Positions 1 through 11,119 of a stretch of 64,000 nucleotides of DNA are shown here, in pieces. Source of the DNA: Asterias rubens. Taxonomy: Eukaryota > Echinodermata > Asteroidea > Forcipulatida > Asteriidae. How positions within the stretch are numbered: the stretch's first letter is position 1; every line of letters begins with the position of its first letter. The stretch is taken from positions 21,393,047 through 21,457,046 of the forward strand of contig NC_047066.1 of NCBI RefSeq assembly GCF_902459465.1, read 5' to 3'. The position numbers were made by a program, and so were the translations under genes. Below the pieces are notes generated by a model, which worked only from the letters and a program-made list of their open reading frames with translations, was not told the origin of the DNA and made no database searches.

Positions 1-857
1 AATCACACCAACCAAAGAAATATAACAGATAGTATCTAAGTATTATACACAATACTGAATCAACATTTTGTGTTTTTGTCATTTTTTGAGAAATGCAGTA
101 AAGTTGTTCATCTGACACCAGGGCGATGGAATGCAAAAGACTTCTGCAGGTAAAAAGTGTGGCACGAATATTGTACGGTGAGTTAGACAGACTGTTTTAT
201 CACATGTTCTTTTCATGATTACATTAGTCATAGTTTATTCAGGAAACATGTTCATTTAAGTGCTAAGGGTTCTTAGATCAGCTGCTTTATTTTTCAAGGA
301 GCTTTTACCTCTTCTGGTCTGTTATTTATGCAGTGAAAGATGCTTCAAGTTTAAATAATGTCAGCAACAAAACTACCTTTTGTTATTGGATTCAATCACC
401 TATTACTTGCTTTTATTACATCCCTACTCCATTACAAATTTGTACAATCTTGCATCTGATGGAAACCTTGTTGCTCTGAAAGCCCACATGGAGTTTTTTA
501 TACAAATAGTTAGTCTTTAAATACTACCACTACGTTCCTTGTTTTATCTATCAGACTAACATGGCTCTGTTTTATTAGCAACAAAACTGACATTTTAAAA
601 CTAGTTTGTGGGTTTATGATTAATGATATTTAGGAGACAGGAAAACACTTTCAACATCTTGATTGGATAAAGAGAACCTGGCAGAGAGCTTCACAGGAAC
701 TGGCAGACTAGAGGCAACTTGACAAACAAGTTTCACAGGAACTCACAGGACAACCTGGCAAGGGAGTTTTGGAGGAACGCTCAGACGTGAATCCTGGAGT
801 ACATCAATCCTGAATCACCCAGGTGAGCTTATGTTTTACACAAAATACAATAAGCAT
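1..857. other. No feature recognised
   Basis: Ordinary AT-rich sequence; CTGGCAGAGAGCTTCACAGG and AAGTTTCACAGGAACTCACA near 675-760 are loosely repetitive. No exon seen. Confidence 0.4.
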
Positions 858-1232
858 TTAAAGGCATTGGTAGTTACTCAAAATAAAAACTTACTTAGTA
901 CGAGCAATGTAGAGCTGTCGGTAGTATAAAACATTGTGAGAAACGGCTCCCTCGGAAGTGACATAGTTTTTGAGAAAGAAGTAATTTCCCGCTAAAATAT
1001 TTGAATTTGATTTTGAGAACTTTAGAATTAGATTTTGAGGTCTCAAAATCAAGCATCTGAAAGCACACAACTTCGTGTGACAAGGGTGTTTTTTATTCCA
1101 TTATTATCTCGCAACTTCAACGACCAATTGAGTTAAAATTTGCACAGGTTTGTTATTTTATGCATAATGTTGAGATACACCAAGTGAGAATACTGGTCTT
1201 TGACAATTATCAATAGTGTCCAGTGTCTTTAA
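858..1232 (-). mobile_element. TTAA-flanked inverted-repeat MITE, copy 1
   Basis: About 375 bp bounded by TTAA, with ends related to AGGCACTGGACACTATTGGT in inverted orientation and the inner GTGAGAAACGGCTCCCTC block shared with the other copies. Non-autonomous DNA element of a TTAA-targeting type (piggyBac or Kolobok-like by inference). The left end is more degraded. Confidence 0.8.
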
Positions 1233-2034
1233 AGGTAAAGTTCTAGTAGATATTTTTATGATCAGAGCAGCATCAGGAAGGGATCGACACTCATCAATCA
1301 GAAAGATTGTTTTCTCAAAATCAAAATAATAATAATAATAATGAGCATTTATAATGTGCTGGTATCCATCTTATAAAGCTTGTGGTGCAGCGACGCGTCA
1401 ATTTGAGGGAAATGTTTATGCAGTCCTCACTTTGACCGAGTCTTAAAGGAAGTTTTGAACAAAGTTATTAGAAAGTTCATGATCTGGTAAATTGTTCCAC
1501 AACGAAGGGGCAGCAGAAGTAAACAATCTTTCACCTGATGATATTTTGGTCCGGGACTTCCTTATAATATAAGATGCTTATTCTTTGACCCGATAGACTA
1601 ACTGTAGTTTACAGTGCTTCTGAGAGATGGTGGTAAACGGTCTTTTGATGAGCAAAAGACAAGGGTCTTGAAGACGATTATGTCTTGAAATCAGTTACAT
1701 CTGAGACTGTCTTGAAATCGCAACATAAGTTTTCATCTGCTTTTATTTAATTCATGGCCCTTATCAGTCGCAACCACGTTATTAGAAAATTTATCATATT
1801 CATGTTATTACTTTTCTTGGTAACTTGTCTCAGACAGCTTTAAGGAAACCACAGTCTGCTTTCACTTCTTGTGTGGTGCGGGCAAACTGAGGCAAACAGT
1901 CTGCAAGATGTAAAATTGCTCTGTGTTGCACAGGTTCCAATGTGCTGGATGCCATGTTTCACTATGTGATAGTCCACTGTGGATGCTCTAAATGTGCATC
2001 ATGATGAGCTGACTATGACTCTCTTATGCACTCA
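1233..2034. other. Repeat-derived, no gene
   Basis: An AATAATAAT tract at 1326 followed by GCATTTATAATGTGCTGGTA looks like a reverse-oriented SINE/LINE tail. No coding signal. Confidence 0.35.
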
Positions 2035-2345
2035 CTTGACATCTATATGGTTCATCTTTAATCTCCAAACTTCACTGGTTACCCATCAAGAAGCGTCTAT
2101 CTTTCTCCTCCACTTATCTGATGTACTTATATTTTATCAACCCGGCAGAGTGGGACTTTGATCCTCTGATGATAAACTTCTTCTGTCTATTCCTACTGCT
2201 TCAAAATCTCTCAGGAAAGATCTGGTTCTGTAGCTGGTCCCAAAGTGTATAGCTACCCACATCAATATCAAGGCTCCTTCTTTCGCCATTTTCAGGAAAC
2301 GTCCTATAACATTTTTGTTCTCGTAACCCCCCCCCTTTTTATGGT
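2035..2345 (+). mobile_element. CR1/L2-type LINE remnant (end of reverse-transcriptase ORF)
   Basis: Frame pieces read KLHWLPIKKRLSF, then LRSSDDKLLLSIPTASKSLR, then INIKAPSFAIFRKRPITFLF. This is the usual C-terminal order of CR1/L2/Jockey ORF2 proteins, with frameshifts and stops. Dead fragment. Confidence 0.6.
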
Positions 2346-3064
2346 GTTTCTAATCTTACTCTGTTCAGCACTTTGATCTTTTTGAAAAGGCATTATTATT
2401 ATTTTTATTGTCTTCTACAGCAATGTTCATTCTGACTTGACGATGGCCGCCTTCAGCCTAAAGATTTGACAAGCCATAGGATCATCTCAATGGAAGAAGG
2501 CTGTGGAGGAAAACTAACTCGGCATTTGCATCTTGGAGTAAAGATATTGGTTCTTTAGTTCTTTATAAAGGTGATTATCTTTTTCCTCTTTATCATCGTT
2601 TATTGGGAAAAAAATAATAGTGGCCTGATGTTTTGAGACTTTTTGAAGGCTCAGAGAAAGACTGTGCTATTGTCAAAACGTCAGACCACTAACTATTTTT
2701 TTGCATTCACACCAAAGGTCTTTGTGGTTGGTATAAATAGACAACTCTATTTTCTCATTATGTATTGACTTAGAACTCTAGGTTCATATACACTTTGGTT
2801 GACACATGATTTGAGGAATCGAGACAGCTACTGATTTGACATAAAGTAAATAAAGTGAAGTATTAAATCTCCATAAAGAGTACTCAAAATTTTGCAATCA
2901 TGGTCTGCATTAAAATGTCACACTGAGTAGTTTGGCCAGACAAGTGTTCAGTAGAATCTCTGTAGACAAATTATTGTTGTTTTTATTGAAAGTTTAAAAC
3001 AAGTTTCAAACAAAGAATCCCAAAGCAGAAGTGAGATTTGAGAATTCAGAATTCAGAATGTACT

Positions 3065-3432
3065 TTAAAGGCAGTGGACACTATTGGTAATTACTCAAAA
3101 TAATAATTCGCATAAAACCTTTCTTGGTGACGAGTGATGGGGAGAGGTTGATAGTATAAAGCATTGTGAGAAACCGCTCCCTTTGAAGTGACGTAGTTTC
3201 GAGAAAGAAGTAATTTTCCAAGAATTTGATTTTGAGACCTTTTGAGAACTCTAAATCAAGCATGTGAAAGCACACTTCGTGTGTCAAGGGTATTTTTCTT
3301 TCATAGTTATCTCGCCACTCCGACAACCAATTGAGCGCAAAGTTTCACAGGTTTGTTATTTTATACATGTTGAGATACACCAAGTGAGAATACTGGTCTT
3401 TGACAATTACCAATAGTGTCCAGTGTCTTTAA
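3065..3432 (-). mobile_element. TTAA-flanked MITE, copy 2
   Basis: Complete copy: TTAAAGGCAGTGGACACTAT at one end and its inverted counterpart before TTAA at the other. Same internal sequence as copy 1. Confidence 0.85.
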
Positions 3433-3820
3433 CAGCCAAGATGACTGTAATTCGTCTCTAGATTTTACAATTCGTTATTTGCACTTAATCCATTCAGGGA
3501 AGACGTTTGTCTCAAGAACTTCTTCTTGGTTGGGCAGGCCAGCAAAGCATCAGTCCTTTCTGAACTGAACTACAACAGACGGTACAGAGTGACAATGCAA
3601 TGACACCTTTCAAAGCAGTAAGTAGCCTGTTCCCTAACTCTTAAAATAGTCAGGTGGATCAGTGAAATTACCATAATATTTTTGGTCATAATTTGGCGAC
3701 AATTTTACACAAAAACAGTTAAAAATTCAAGAGGGCTCCTCGGCTAATGATAATTAATAGGCCGTAAGGGAGCCTTGTACCAAAAATGGTTACTTTATCC
3801 GCCGGGTAAAGGTAACCTTA

Positions 3821-4060
3821 AAATTTCATAAAGTCTGTAAGCACAAACAAAATTTGCTTAGTATGAAATTTCTTCCTTAATAAAAAAAGGATTACCAACC
3901 AAATTTCCCTGTGATTTTCAGGATAAACAAACAACAGCTGAATGCCAGTAACAAGCAATATGCAACAAATTAAAGTTTGGTTGGTAATCTTGTATTCACC
4001 AAAGGAAGAAATTCCATGCTAAGCAAATTTTTGTGCTTACAGGCTTTATGAAATTGGGCT
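3821..4060. mobile_element. Inverted-repeat MITE (GCCCAATTTCATAAAG family)
   Basis: AATTTCATAAAGTCTGTAAG at the left pairs with CTTTATGAAATT at the right, and TTTGCTTAG/CTAAGCAAA and TTACCAACC/GGTTGGTAA pair inside. About 240 bp, near-palindromic. Confidence 0.75.
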
Positions 4061-5002
4061 CTGATTAGTGATTTACTAAGACCCTTCTTCACAAGACACA
4101 ACATATGATTGTATGATTGTTTGTTCCTGGATCAGGCTGGTTCAGTGTTTTTTTTTTTATTTCCCTGTCTTTTACCTCTGTGGACCTCGGTCCCACCTTG
4201 CACCAGATTATGGATTGGGTTATTTAGGCTAAACTAATTGCGTTGATTTTACCCATTCAGGTTTTCCACCCACATAAAAAACGTTTCCGAATCAGCATCC
4301 TGTTATTGGCGTTGGTGTTGCTGAATGTGTAATTAAATAAATTCAAAAAATAGTTGTCACATTTTGTAACTTTTTTCAAACCAGTAGGCCATTTTATCCC
4401 TCTTCTTTATCTTGGGGGGGGGGGGGGGCATGCAACTATCCTGTAAAAATCTGTCAAATTAAGTGTTCACGTTTGAGAGAAAGAGTGTTTATCTTTGTCT
4501 CGGCTTTTGAAAATATTGGATTTGTACATATTTCGGCAATAAAAAAAACCCAATGAAAATAACAATGGTGGTTAAGATCTGCTCTAGAATTGGGATACTG
4601 GGTTCGAAATCCACCTGAGATAGTATTCATGTGGAGTATTTTCTTGCAGGACTTGGTGAGCAAATTGTGTTAGTAACACTGTGTACAGAGAAACCAAACA
4701 TTTTTAAAAAATTTGTATGATCCCCAAAGAAACAAATGTTACATACAGTTTATCCTGCTCACCCACAAAACCCATTGTGTGTTCATGAACTTATACAGCT
4801 TCTTCTTTTCTTATGTAGATAATACATCGGGTAATGACAGGAGTGTCATGCCATGCTTCTTGATTCTTCTCTGTTCAAGGATCAACTGTTATCAGCAAGC
4901 CAGCAAGCCACCAAGCATCTTAAAAAGGATTTAAGCTTCTTACAAATTCAGACGACATTAGAACAGCAAAGTTAGATTGCCACTGCTTGTTGGTAGACGC
5001 TA

Positions 5003-5218
5003 TTAAGGCCTTGTCACATGAGGAAACTTTGTAGGCAACTTGGAGGCAACCAACTGTGCATGCTCGGGACCACTTTGGTATTACAGGAGTCATTTTTTAA
5101 ATAATGTTTTATAATTCCTTAAAAAATTATGAGAACATTCAACATGTGAATCAAATCTTATCTTGGAGATCGCCTGGAACTGGTTGCCTGTAAATTGCCT
5201 CGTGTGACATTGCCTTTA
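5003..5218. mobile_element. MITE with AAGGCCTTGTCACATGAGG ends
   Basis: Ends AAGGCCTTGTCACATGAGG and CCTCGTGTGACATTGCCTT are inverted copies; 216 bp; non-coding. Confidence 0.75.
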
Positions 5219-5452
5219 GAACACTCGGAAAACTGTATCTTGTTCAAAAAATTTCTTCAACTCTTCAACTGAGCAGCAATGGGATTCCACAAACAAGGAC
5301 AGCAAGTTGCGCATATGGATGAACATTACCAAGAACTTCTCACGTTAGTCACAAGGATTGTGTCTTCATCAGCTATGTACCACAGAAAGACTTTCTCCAA
5401 TCATTGACATTTTTGACATTACGAACGGTTAAACCACTGTTACGTGAAACTG

Positions 5453-5820
5453 TTAAAGGCACTGGACACCTTTGGTAATTGTCAAAGACCAGTTTTCTCA
5501 CTAGGTGTATCGTAACATAAGCATAAAATAAAAAATCTTTGAAAATTTGGGCTCATTGAAGTTGCAAGATAATAATGGAAGAAAAAACACCCTTGTTGCA
5601 CAAACGTGTGTGCTTTAGATGCCCTATAAAGGGCTTCAGGCATGAAGTCTTTTAATATTTAATTGAGAAAATAACCTCTTTCCCCAAAATGTTGTTATGT
5701 CAGAGGGAGCCGTTTCTCACAATGTTTTCTACTATCAACAGCTCTTCATTACTCGTTACTATGTAAGTTTTTTATGCTTACAACTATTTTGAGTTATTAC
5801 CAATAGTGTCCAGTGAACTT
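5453..5820 (+). mobile_element. TTAA-flanked MITE, copy 3
   Basis: TTAAAGGCACTGGACACCTT start with the inverted end at 5800-5815. The right TTAA has mutated (GTGAACTT). Inner sequence matches the family. Confidence 0.8.
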
Positions 5821-6544
5821 GTATATGAATATGTATGCCATCTATCTAAAGATAATTGACACAGATAATTGACACAGATTGTGTTAGTGACATTTACACT
5901 TGTAAATCAAGAACTCGGAGTATGTCAACAGCAAGGAAAATTCCAAGACTTTCAACTATTTCAAGAAAGAGAACCTTGTAACAGACATTTATTCTTTGGA
6001 CTTTCTACTTTGAAGAATGTGTATTGGAAAAGGGGAAACTTCCCACCATTGATCATGTGTATTTGAGTATTTTAATTACATGGTGAGGTTCGTTTGAAAT
6101 AACGACTTCAAAATGTTTATTTGATTGGTTTCAAATCAACCTAATCTTGAGGTTGAAATATTTATTACATTAGATTTAAACTCTGAGTGGCCATGTGGCT
6201 ATGAAATTAGGAGAATAAGACATGGATGTTAACTTGGAGATTTCAAATTTTTAGATTCGGGTAAATATGACCCATGCCTTGACCATTTTTGTTACCGCGT
6301 GTTGTTTGAACCACTGATTACACCTGAGATTCCTCTATCAGTGCATCACTCTACGGAAAAGTGTCACCGATTCGTTGCTTATTGAATCACAGGATCTATG
6401 GATGCAGAAAATCTTGAATCGTGATTGTGATTGTGAATTATAGTGGTGGCTTCTTATGGCGCTCATATCCGCCACTCAGTGATGCTCAAGGTGATTCAAC
6501 ATTCAGTGTTTTCCTATAAGATGTGTTGGACTACGTTTGAAGTA

Positions 6545-6840
6545 CGAGACCTACTCATTTCACATAGCACCATGTAATGTTTTACAGTATGCAGCCAATC
6601 AAACAAGGAACACCAGGGCAGCCCCTTCTCTTTACTGCAAGTGCACTGGGTTCTTTTACGTGCGACACACAACCCATGGGACCAACGGCTTTACATCCCA
6701 TCCGAACGACGAAGCAATGGTTAAGTGTTTAGCTTCAGAACACAGGTGTCACGACTGGGACTCGGACCCACACTCTGCTGATCAGAAACACCAGAACTTG
6801 AATCCGATGCTCTTAACGACTCCTTTCGGCCATGACACAC
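6545..6840 (-). mobile_element. tRNA-derived SINE, family A
   Basis: Reverse-oriented copy. The tRNA-like head (CACACTCTGCTGATCAGAAA region) is at the right and the AGAACCCAGTGCACTT body at the left. It explains the 122-codon ORF starting at 6537. Confidence 0.75.
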
Positions 6841-7027
6841 CTAGGAATCCCTTCAATGTTGTAATTGACGGACCTCATCTTCATGGAGAGCAGTACAGAA
6901 CCTGAAGTTTTGTATTGTGCTTTGTGAATGAAATGTTTGCAGGGACACTTTGAATCTCTTTGTACTATTATGAAAACTCTGCGTACTCACTCAGGGTTTT
7001 GCATAATACTTGTGAAGGACACAATGA

Positions 7028-8353
7028 GCAAGATGCTGAGGATCTTGGCTGAGGGTGATGTGCTGGTAACCTCTCCCCTCTTTACTTCACTTGAGAACCA
7101 TTCAAATGAATATTAATCTTTGGCTTAAAGTTCTTTGGACAAATCTTTACCGGTTTAAACTATAGTGAAAATGCAGATTTTGTATATACTCTAGATCAAG
7201 CCAGATGCTGAGGATCTTGGCTGAGGGTGATGTGCTGGAAACCTCTCCCCTTTATGTGTATAAATCGCATGTCTTGATTATGGTTGTTCAAATTATGATA
7301 AATGCATTTATAAATATGTCACTATGTACATAAGCCAGATGCCGAGGATCTTGGCTGAGGGTGAAGTGCTGGTAACCTCTCCCCTCTTAGGGTAGGAGAA
7401 ACAAGTCGTGTCTATTAAACCAATCAGACTCGCTATTCAAGTAAAGGTAATGTTTGACATGCACAGTATGTTGATAGGAATATAGCCAGATGCTGAGGAT
7501 CTTGGCTGAGGGTGATGTGCTAGAAACCTCTCCCCTCCACCTGTTTAAGTATCAAATATGGTTTATTTAAAACAAATTGAGTGTCATTCATAATTTCCGC
7601 TCATAAATTGTCAAGATTTTGGTAAAAAAACGCTTATGAATGCATCATTAACTTTAGGAGCCAGATGCTGAGGATCTTGGCTGAGGGTGAAGTGCTGGTA
7701 ACCTCTCCCCTCTTAGGGTAGGAGAAACAAGTCATGTCTATTAAACCAATCAGACTCGCTATTCAAGTAAAGGTAATGTTTGACATGCACAGTATGTTGA
7801 TAGGAATATAGCCAGATGCTGAGGATCTTGGCTGAGGGTGATGTGCTAGGAACCTCTCCCCTCCACCTGTATAAGTATCAAATATGGTTTTTTTGAAACA
7901 AATTGAGTTTCATTCATAATTTCCGCTCATAAATTGTCAAGATTTTGGAAAAAAAACGCTTATGAATGCATCATTATCTATAGGAGCCAGATGCTGAGGA
8001 TCTTGGCTGAGGGTGATGTGCTGGTAACCTCTCCCCTCTCTCTATTTAAATCTCAAGTCTCGATTGTAGTTAATTTGATAAAGATATAATGGAGTATTAT
8101 GAACACTTTGTTGTTATCAAACGACTGGTTTAAAAAGGTAAACTGCTTATAAATGAATCATTATCTGCAGGAGCCAGATGCTGAGGATCTTGGCTGAGGG
8201 TGAAGTGCTGGTAACCTCTCCCCTCATATGTTCAATAAGAACTTCTGGGTTATTTTTTTCATTCAATCTTAAAACTCCAGTTTATTGGTTTAATTTCACA
8301 GCCAGATGCTGAGGATCTTGGCTGAGGGTGAAGTGCTGGTAACCTCTCCCCTC
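7028..8353. repeat. Tandem array of a conserved 53-nt core with diverged spacers (nine copies; tenth at 10537)
   Basis: Cores start at about 7028, 7200, 7334, 7485, 7660, 7811, 7986, 8173 and 8301, spacing 128-187 bp. Each runs from GCCAGATGCTGAGGATCTTG to TAACCTCTCCCCTC and is always preceded by A. Cores differ at only a few sites (GATGTG/GAAGTG; GGTAA/GGAAA/AGAAA/AGGAA), while spacers differ widely unless recently duplicated. The core can fold as GCCAGAT/ATCT(T)GGC with a 7-nt loop followed by GAGGG/CCCTC. No GT follows the cores, so they are not exons, and no tRNA, C/D or H/ACA boxes are convincing. Function unknown. Confidence 0.85.
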
Positions 8354-8538
8354 TAGAATCAACTGGGTACTTCTATTTTCAATCAACTGTCTAAAGTTTG
8401 GACTGACTGAAAATTAACAATTGTTGTCCATTACAAAAGTTTACTTGATATAATATTCTTAGTGTTAAATTTAGGCGTGATATTTTACATGTCCTATTCA
8501 CACCATGTGAATTAATGTTGTTTTAATTTTGAGGTTGG

Positions 8539-9540
8539 TTAATTGTCATCAGATATGAAACTTGCATTACAAATTGTTACAGAGAAGGTGCAAATTTTAC
8601 CAAACCAAATACATATATTTGCAGTTCTATCACTGTCATGAGCCCTTGGCTCTACAGTTCTATCACTGTCATGAGCCCTTGGCTCTTCAGTTCTATCACT
8701 GTCATGCACGCTTGGCTCTGCAGTTCTATTACTGTCATGAGCCCTCGGCTCTGCAGTTCTGTCACTGTCATGAGCCCTTGGCTCTGCAGTTCTATCACTG
8801 TCATGAGCCCTCGCTTCTGCAGTTCTATCACTGTCATGAGCCCTTGGCTCTACAGTTCTTTCACTGTTATTAGCCATTGGCTCTTCAGTTCTATCACTGT
8901 CATTAGCCCTCGGCTCTGCAGTTCTATCACTGTCATGAGCCCTTGGCTCTTCAGTTCTTCCACTGTCATGAGCCCTCGCTTCTGCAGTTCTTTCACTGTC
9001 ATGAGCCCTTGGCTCTTCAGTTCTATCACTGTCATTAGCCCTCGGCTCTGCAGTTCTATCACTGTCATGAGCCCTTGGCTCTTCAGTTCTTCCACTGTCA
9101 TGAGCCCTCGCTTCTGCAGTTCTTTCACTGTCATGAGCCTTTGGCTCTACAGTTCTATCACTGTCATGAGCCCTCGGCTTTTCAGTTCTATCACTGTCAT
9201 GAGCCCTCGGCTCTACAGTTCTATCACTGTCATGAGCCCTTGGCTCTACAGTTCTATCACTGTCGTGAGCCCTCGGCTCTGCAGTTCTATTACTGTCATG
9301 AGCCCTTGGCTCTACAGTTCTATCACTGTCATGAGCCCTTGGCTCTACAGTTCTTTCACTGTCATGAGCCCTTGGCTCTACAGTTCTATCACTGTCATGA
9401 GCCCTCGGCTCTACAGTTCTTTCACTGTCGTGAGCCCTTGGCTCTACAGTTCTATCACTGTCATGAGCCCTCGGCTCTGCAGTTCTATCACTGTCGTGAG
9501 CCCTTGGCTCTTCAGTTCTTTCACTGTCATGAGCCCTCAC
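8539..9540 (-). other. Hypothetical repeat ORF (RAHDSDRT repeats), coding status doubtful
   Basis: 333 codons of an 11-residue hydrophilic repeat ending in a non-repetitive tail (ANICIWFGKICTFSV...DDN) and stop. No recognisable domain, signal or splice link. The frame is open because of the minisatellite periodicity, and other frames are equally open, so coding is unproven. Confidence 0.25.
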
Positions 9541-10412
9541 CTCTGCAGTTCTATCACTGTCATGAGCCTTGGCTCTTCAGTTCTTTCACTGTTAATAGCC
9601 CTTGGCTGTTCAGTTCTATCACTGTCATGAGCCCTTGGCTCTACAGTTCTATCCATGTCATGAGCCCTCGGCTCATCAGTTCTTTCACTGTCATGAGCCC
9701 TTGGCTCTACAGTTCTATCACTGTCATGAGCCCTTGGCTCTACAGTTCTATCACTGTCATGAGCCCTTGGCTCTTCAGTTCTTTCACTGTCATGAGCCCT
9801 TGGCTCTTCAGTTCTATCACTGTCATGAGCCCTTGGTTCTGCAGTTCTATCACTGTCATGAGCCCTTGGCTCTGCAGTTCTTTCACTGTCATGAGCCCTT
9901 GGCTCTTCAGTTCTTTCCCTGTCATGAGCCCTTGGCTCTGCAGTTCTATCACTGTCATGAGCCCTTGGCTCTTCAGTTGTCATGAGCTCTTGGCTCTTCA
10001 GTTCTATCACTGTCATGCGCCCTCCACTCTACAGTTCTTTCCCTGTCATGAGCCCTTGGCTCTTCAGTTCTATCACTGTCATGAGCCCTTGGCTCTTCAG
10101 TTCTTTCCCTGTCATGAGCCCTTGGCTCTGCAGTTCTATCACTGTCATGAGCCCTTGGCTCTTCAGTTGTCATGAGCTCTTGGCTCTTCAGTTCTATCAC
10201 TGTCATGCGCCCTCCACTCTACAGTTCTTTCCCTGTCGTGAGCCCTTGGCTCTTCAGTTCTATCACTGTCATGAGCCCTTGGCTCTTCAGTTCTATCACT
10301 GTCGAGAACCCTCGGCTCTGCAGTTCTTTCACTGTCGTGAGCCCTCGGCTCTGCAGTTCTTTCACTGTCGAGAACCCTCGGCTCTGCAGTTCTTTCACTG
10401 CCGTGAGCCCGC
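8622..10412. repeat. 33-bp minisatellite, about 54 copies, open in several frames
   Basis: Unit approximately CAGTTCTATCACTGTCATGA then GCCCTTGGCTCTA. Because 33 is divisible by 3 and the unit lacks stops in several frames, long ORFs appear on both strands. The minus strand gives an RAHDSDRTVEP repeat at 8539-9540 (333 codons) and again at 9537-10016 after a 1-nt deletion near 9567. The plus strand gives MSPWLYSSITV or HEPLALQFYHC repeats. Minus-frame differences are mostly D/E, V/A/E or synonymous. Each unit carries GAGCC-CTT-GGCTC, a small palindrome. A 186-bp higher-order duplication covers 9961-10226. Confidence 0.85.
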
Positions 10413-10536
10413 TCAATGCTGGTTTATTTCTTGATTGTTGGTTGATTAATAAGTATATTGAGTGTCATTTATACCTTGCTGAACCCAAAACTGGTTTTAA
10501 AAATGGTAAAATGGTCGAACGTTTATAACTGTAGGA

Positions 10537-10590
10537 GCCAGATGCCGAGGATCTTGGCTAAGGCCAAGGGTGCTAGTAACCTCTCCCCTC
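10537..10590. repeat. Tenth, diverged copy of the 53-nt core
   Basis: GCCAGATGCCGAGGATCTTG, then a changed middle (GCTAAGGCCAAGGG) and the conserved TAACCTCTCCCCTC end. The first hairpin stem is intact; the changes fall in the loop and the second arm. It is separated from the other nine by the 33-bp minisatellite. Confidence 0.8.
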
Positions 10591-11119
10591 CAGAGTCGGT
10601 TAATGTATACAGAAATGTCATTTAGTAATGATTTATTTTGTATAAAGATTTTGCTATAAGTTTTGAGATTTTGTATACTTTTAAACAAACATAATTTTCG
10701 GTCAATTCTAATCAATTTGTTTTGATAGCTTTTGACCTGTTCATCTTAAAACATATACTTTGCTGTGTCCTTAAGTACAAGATTGTGATATATTTATAAA
10801 GTAATGGATATATTTCTTTTTAGACAACAAAACTGTATCATGCATTGCCATCAAGAAAGAGGCTTTCAAAGTTAATCAAATTATTACATACAACAATCGT
10901 GCACTGCTTGCGATGGTCACTATCTGCCAAATGTAATGATTGTTTATAACTTAAATTTATAGAAATTAAGTTGGGTTTTGTATTTATTTATTTATTTATT
11001 TACTTAATTATTTATTTGTTTTTATTGGTTGGGGTGGCTCTGGCATCCTTCTCGTGGAATGCATTGTAGGAAACTTAAAATAAACAAATATTAGTATTCT
11101 TACTAAATCTTTACAATTA
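10591..11119. other. No gene; ATTT microsatellite
   Basis: AT-rich flank of the core array; TATTTATTTATTTATTTATT near 10980. Confidence 0.4.

Noticed and set aside
6537-6905. 122-codon ORF as a protein gene
   Set aside because: It is a reverse-oriented SINE; the same peptide (GFFYxRxxTHGTNGxTSHP) appears from the copy at 30228.
7028-8353. CRISPR-like repeat-spacer pattern
   Set aside because: Spacers are 75-135 bp, unequal, and partly duplicated, the setting is animal genomic DNA, and there are no cas genes. The pattern is a tandem array with a conserved core.
7028-8353. Cores as repeated small exons (an AG always precedes CCAGATG)
   Set aside because: No conserved GT donor follows; GGTAAC is lost in several copies (GGAAAC, AGAAAC, AGGAAC), and most acceptor tracts are poor.
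7028-8353. Hammerhead ribozyme, because CTGAGGA fits CUGANGA and some copies have GAAA
   Set aside because: No stem II between the two motifs, GAAA is not conserved, and no cleavage-site stem could be drawn.
8638-9630. Plus-strand 330-codon ORF (MSPWLYSSITV repeats) as a gene
   Set aside because: The 33-bp unit is stop-free in several frames on both strands; nothing favours the plus frames.
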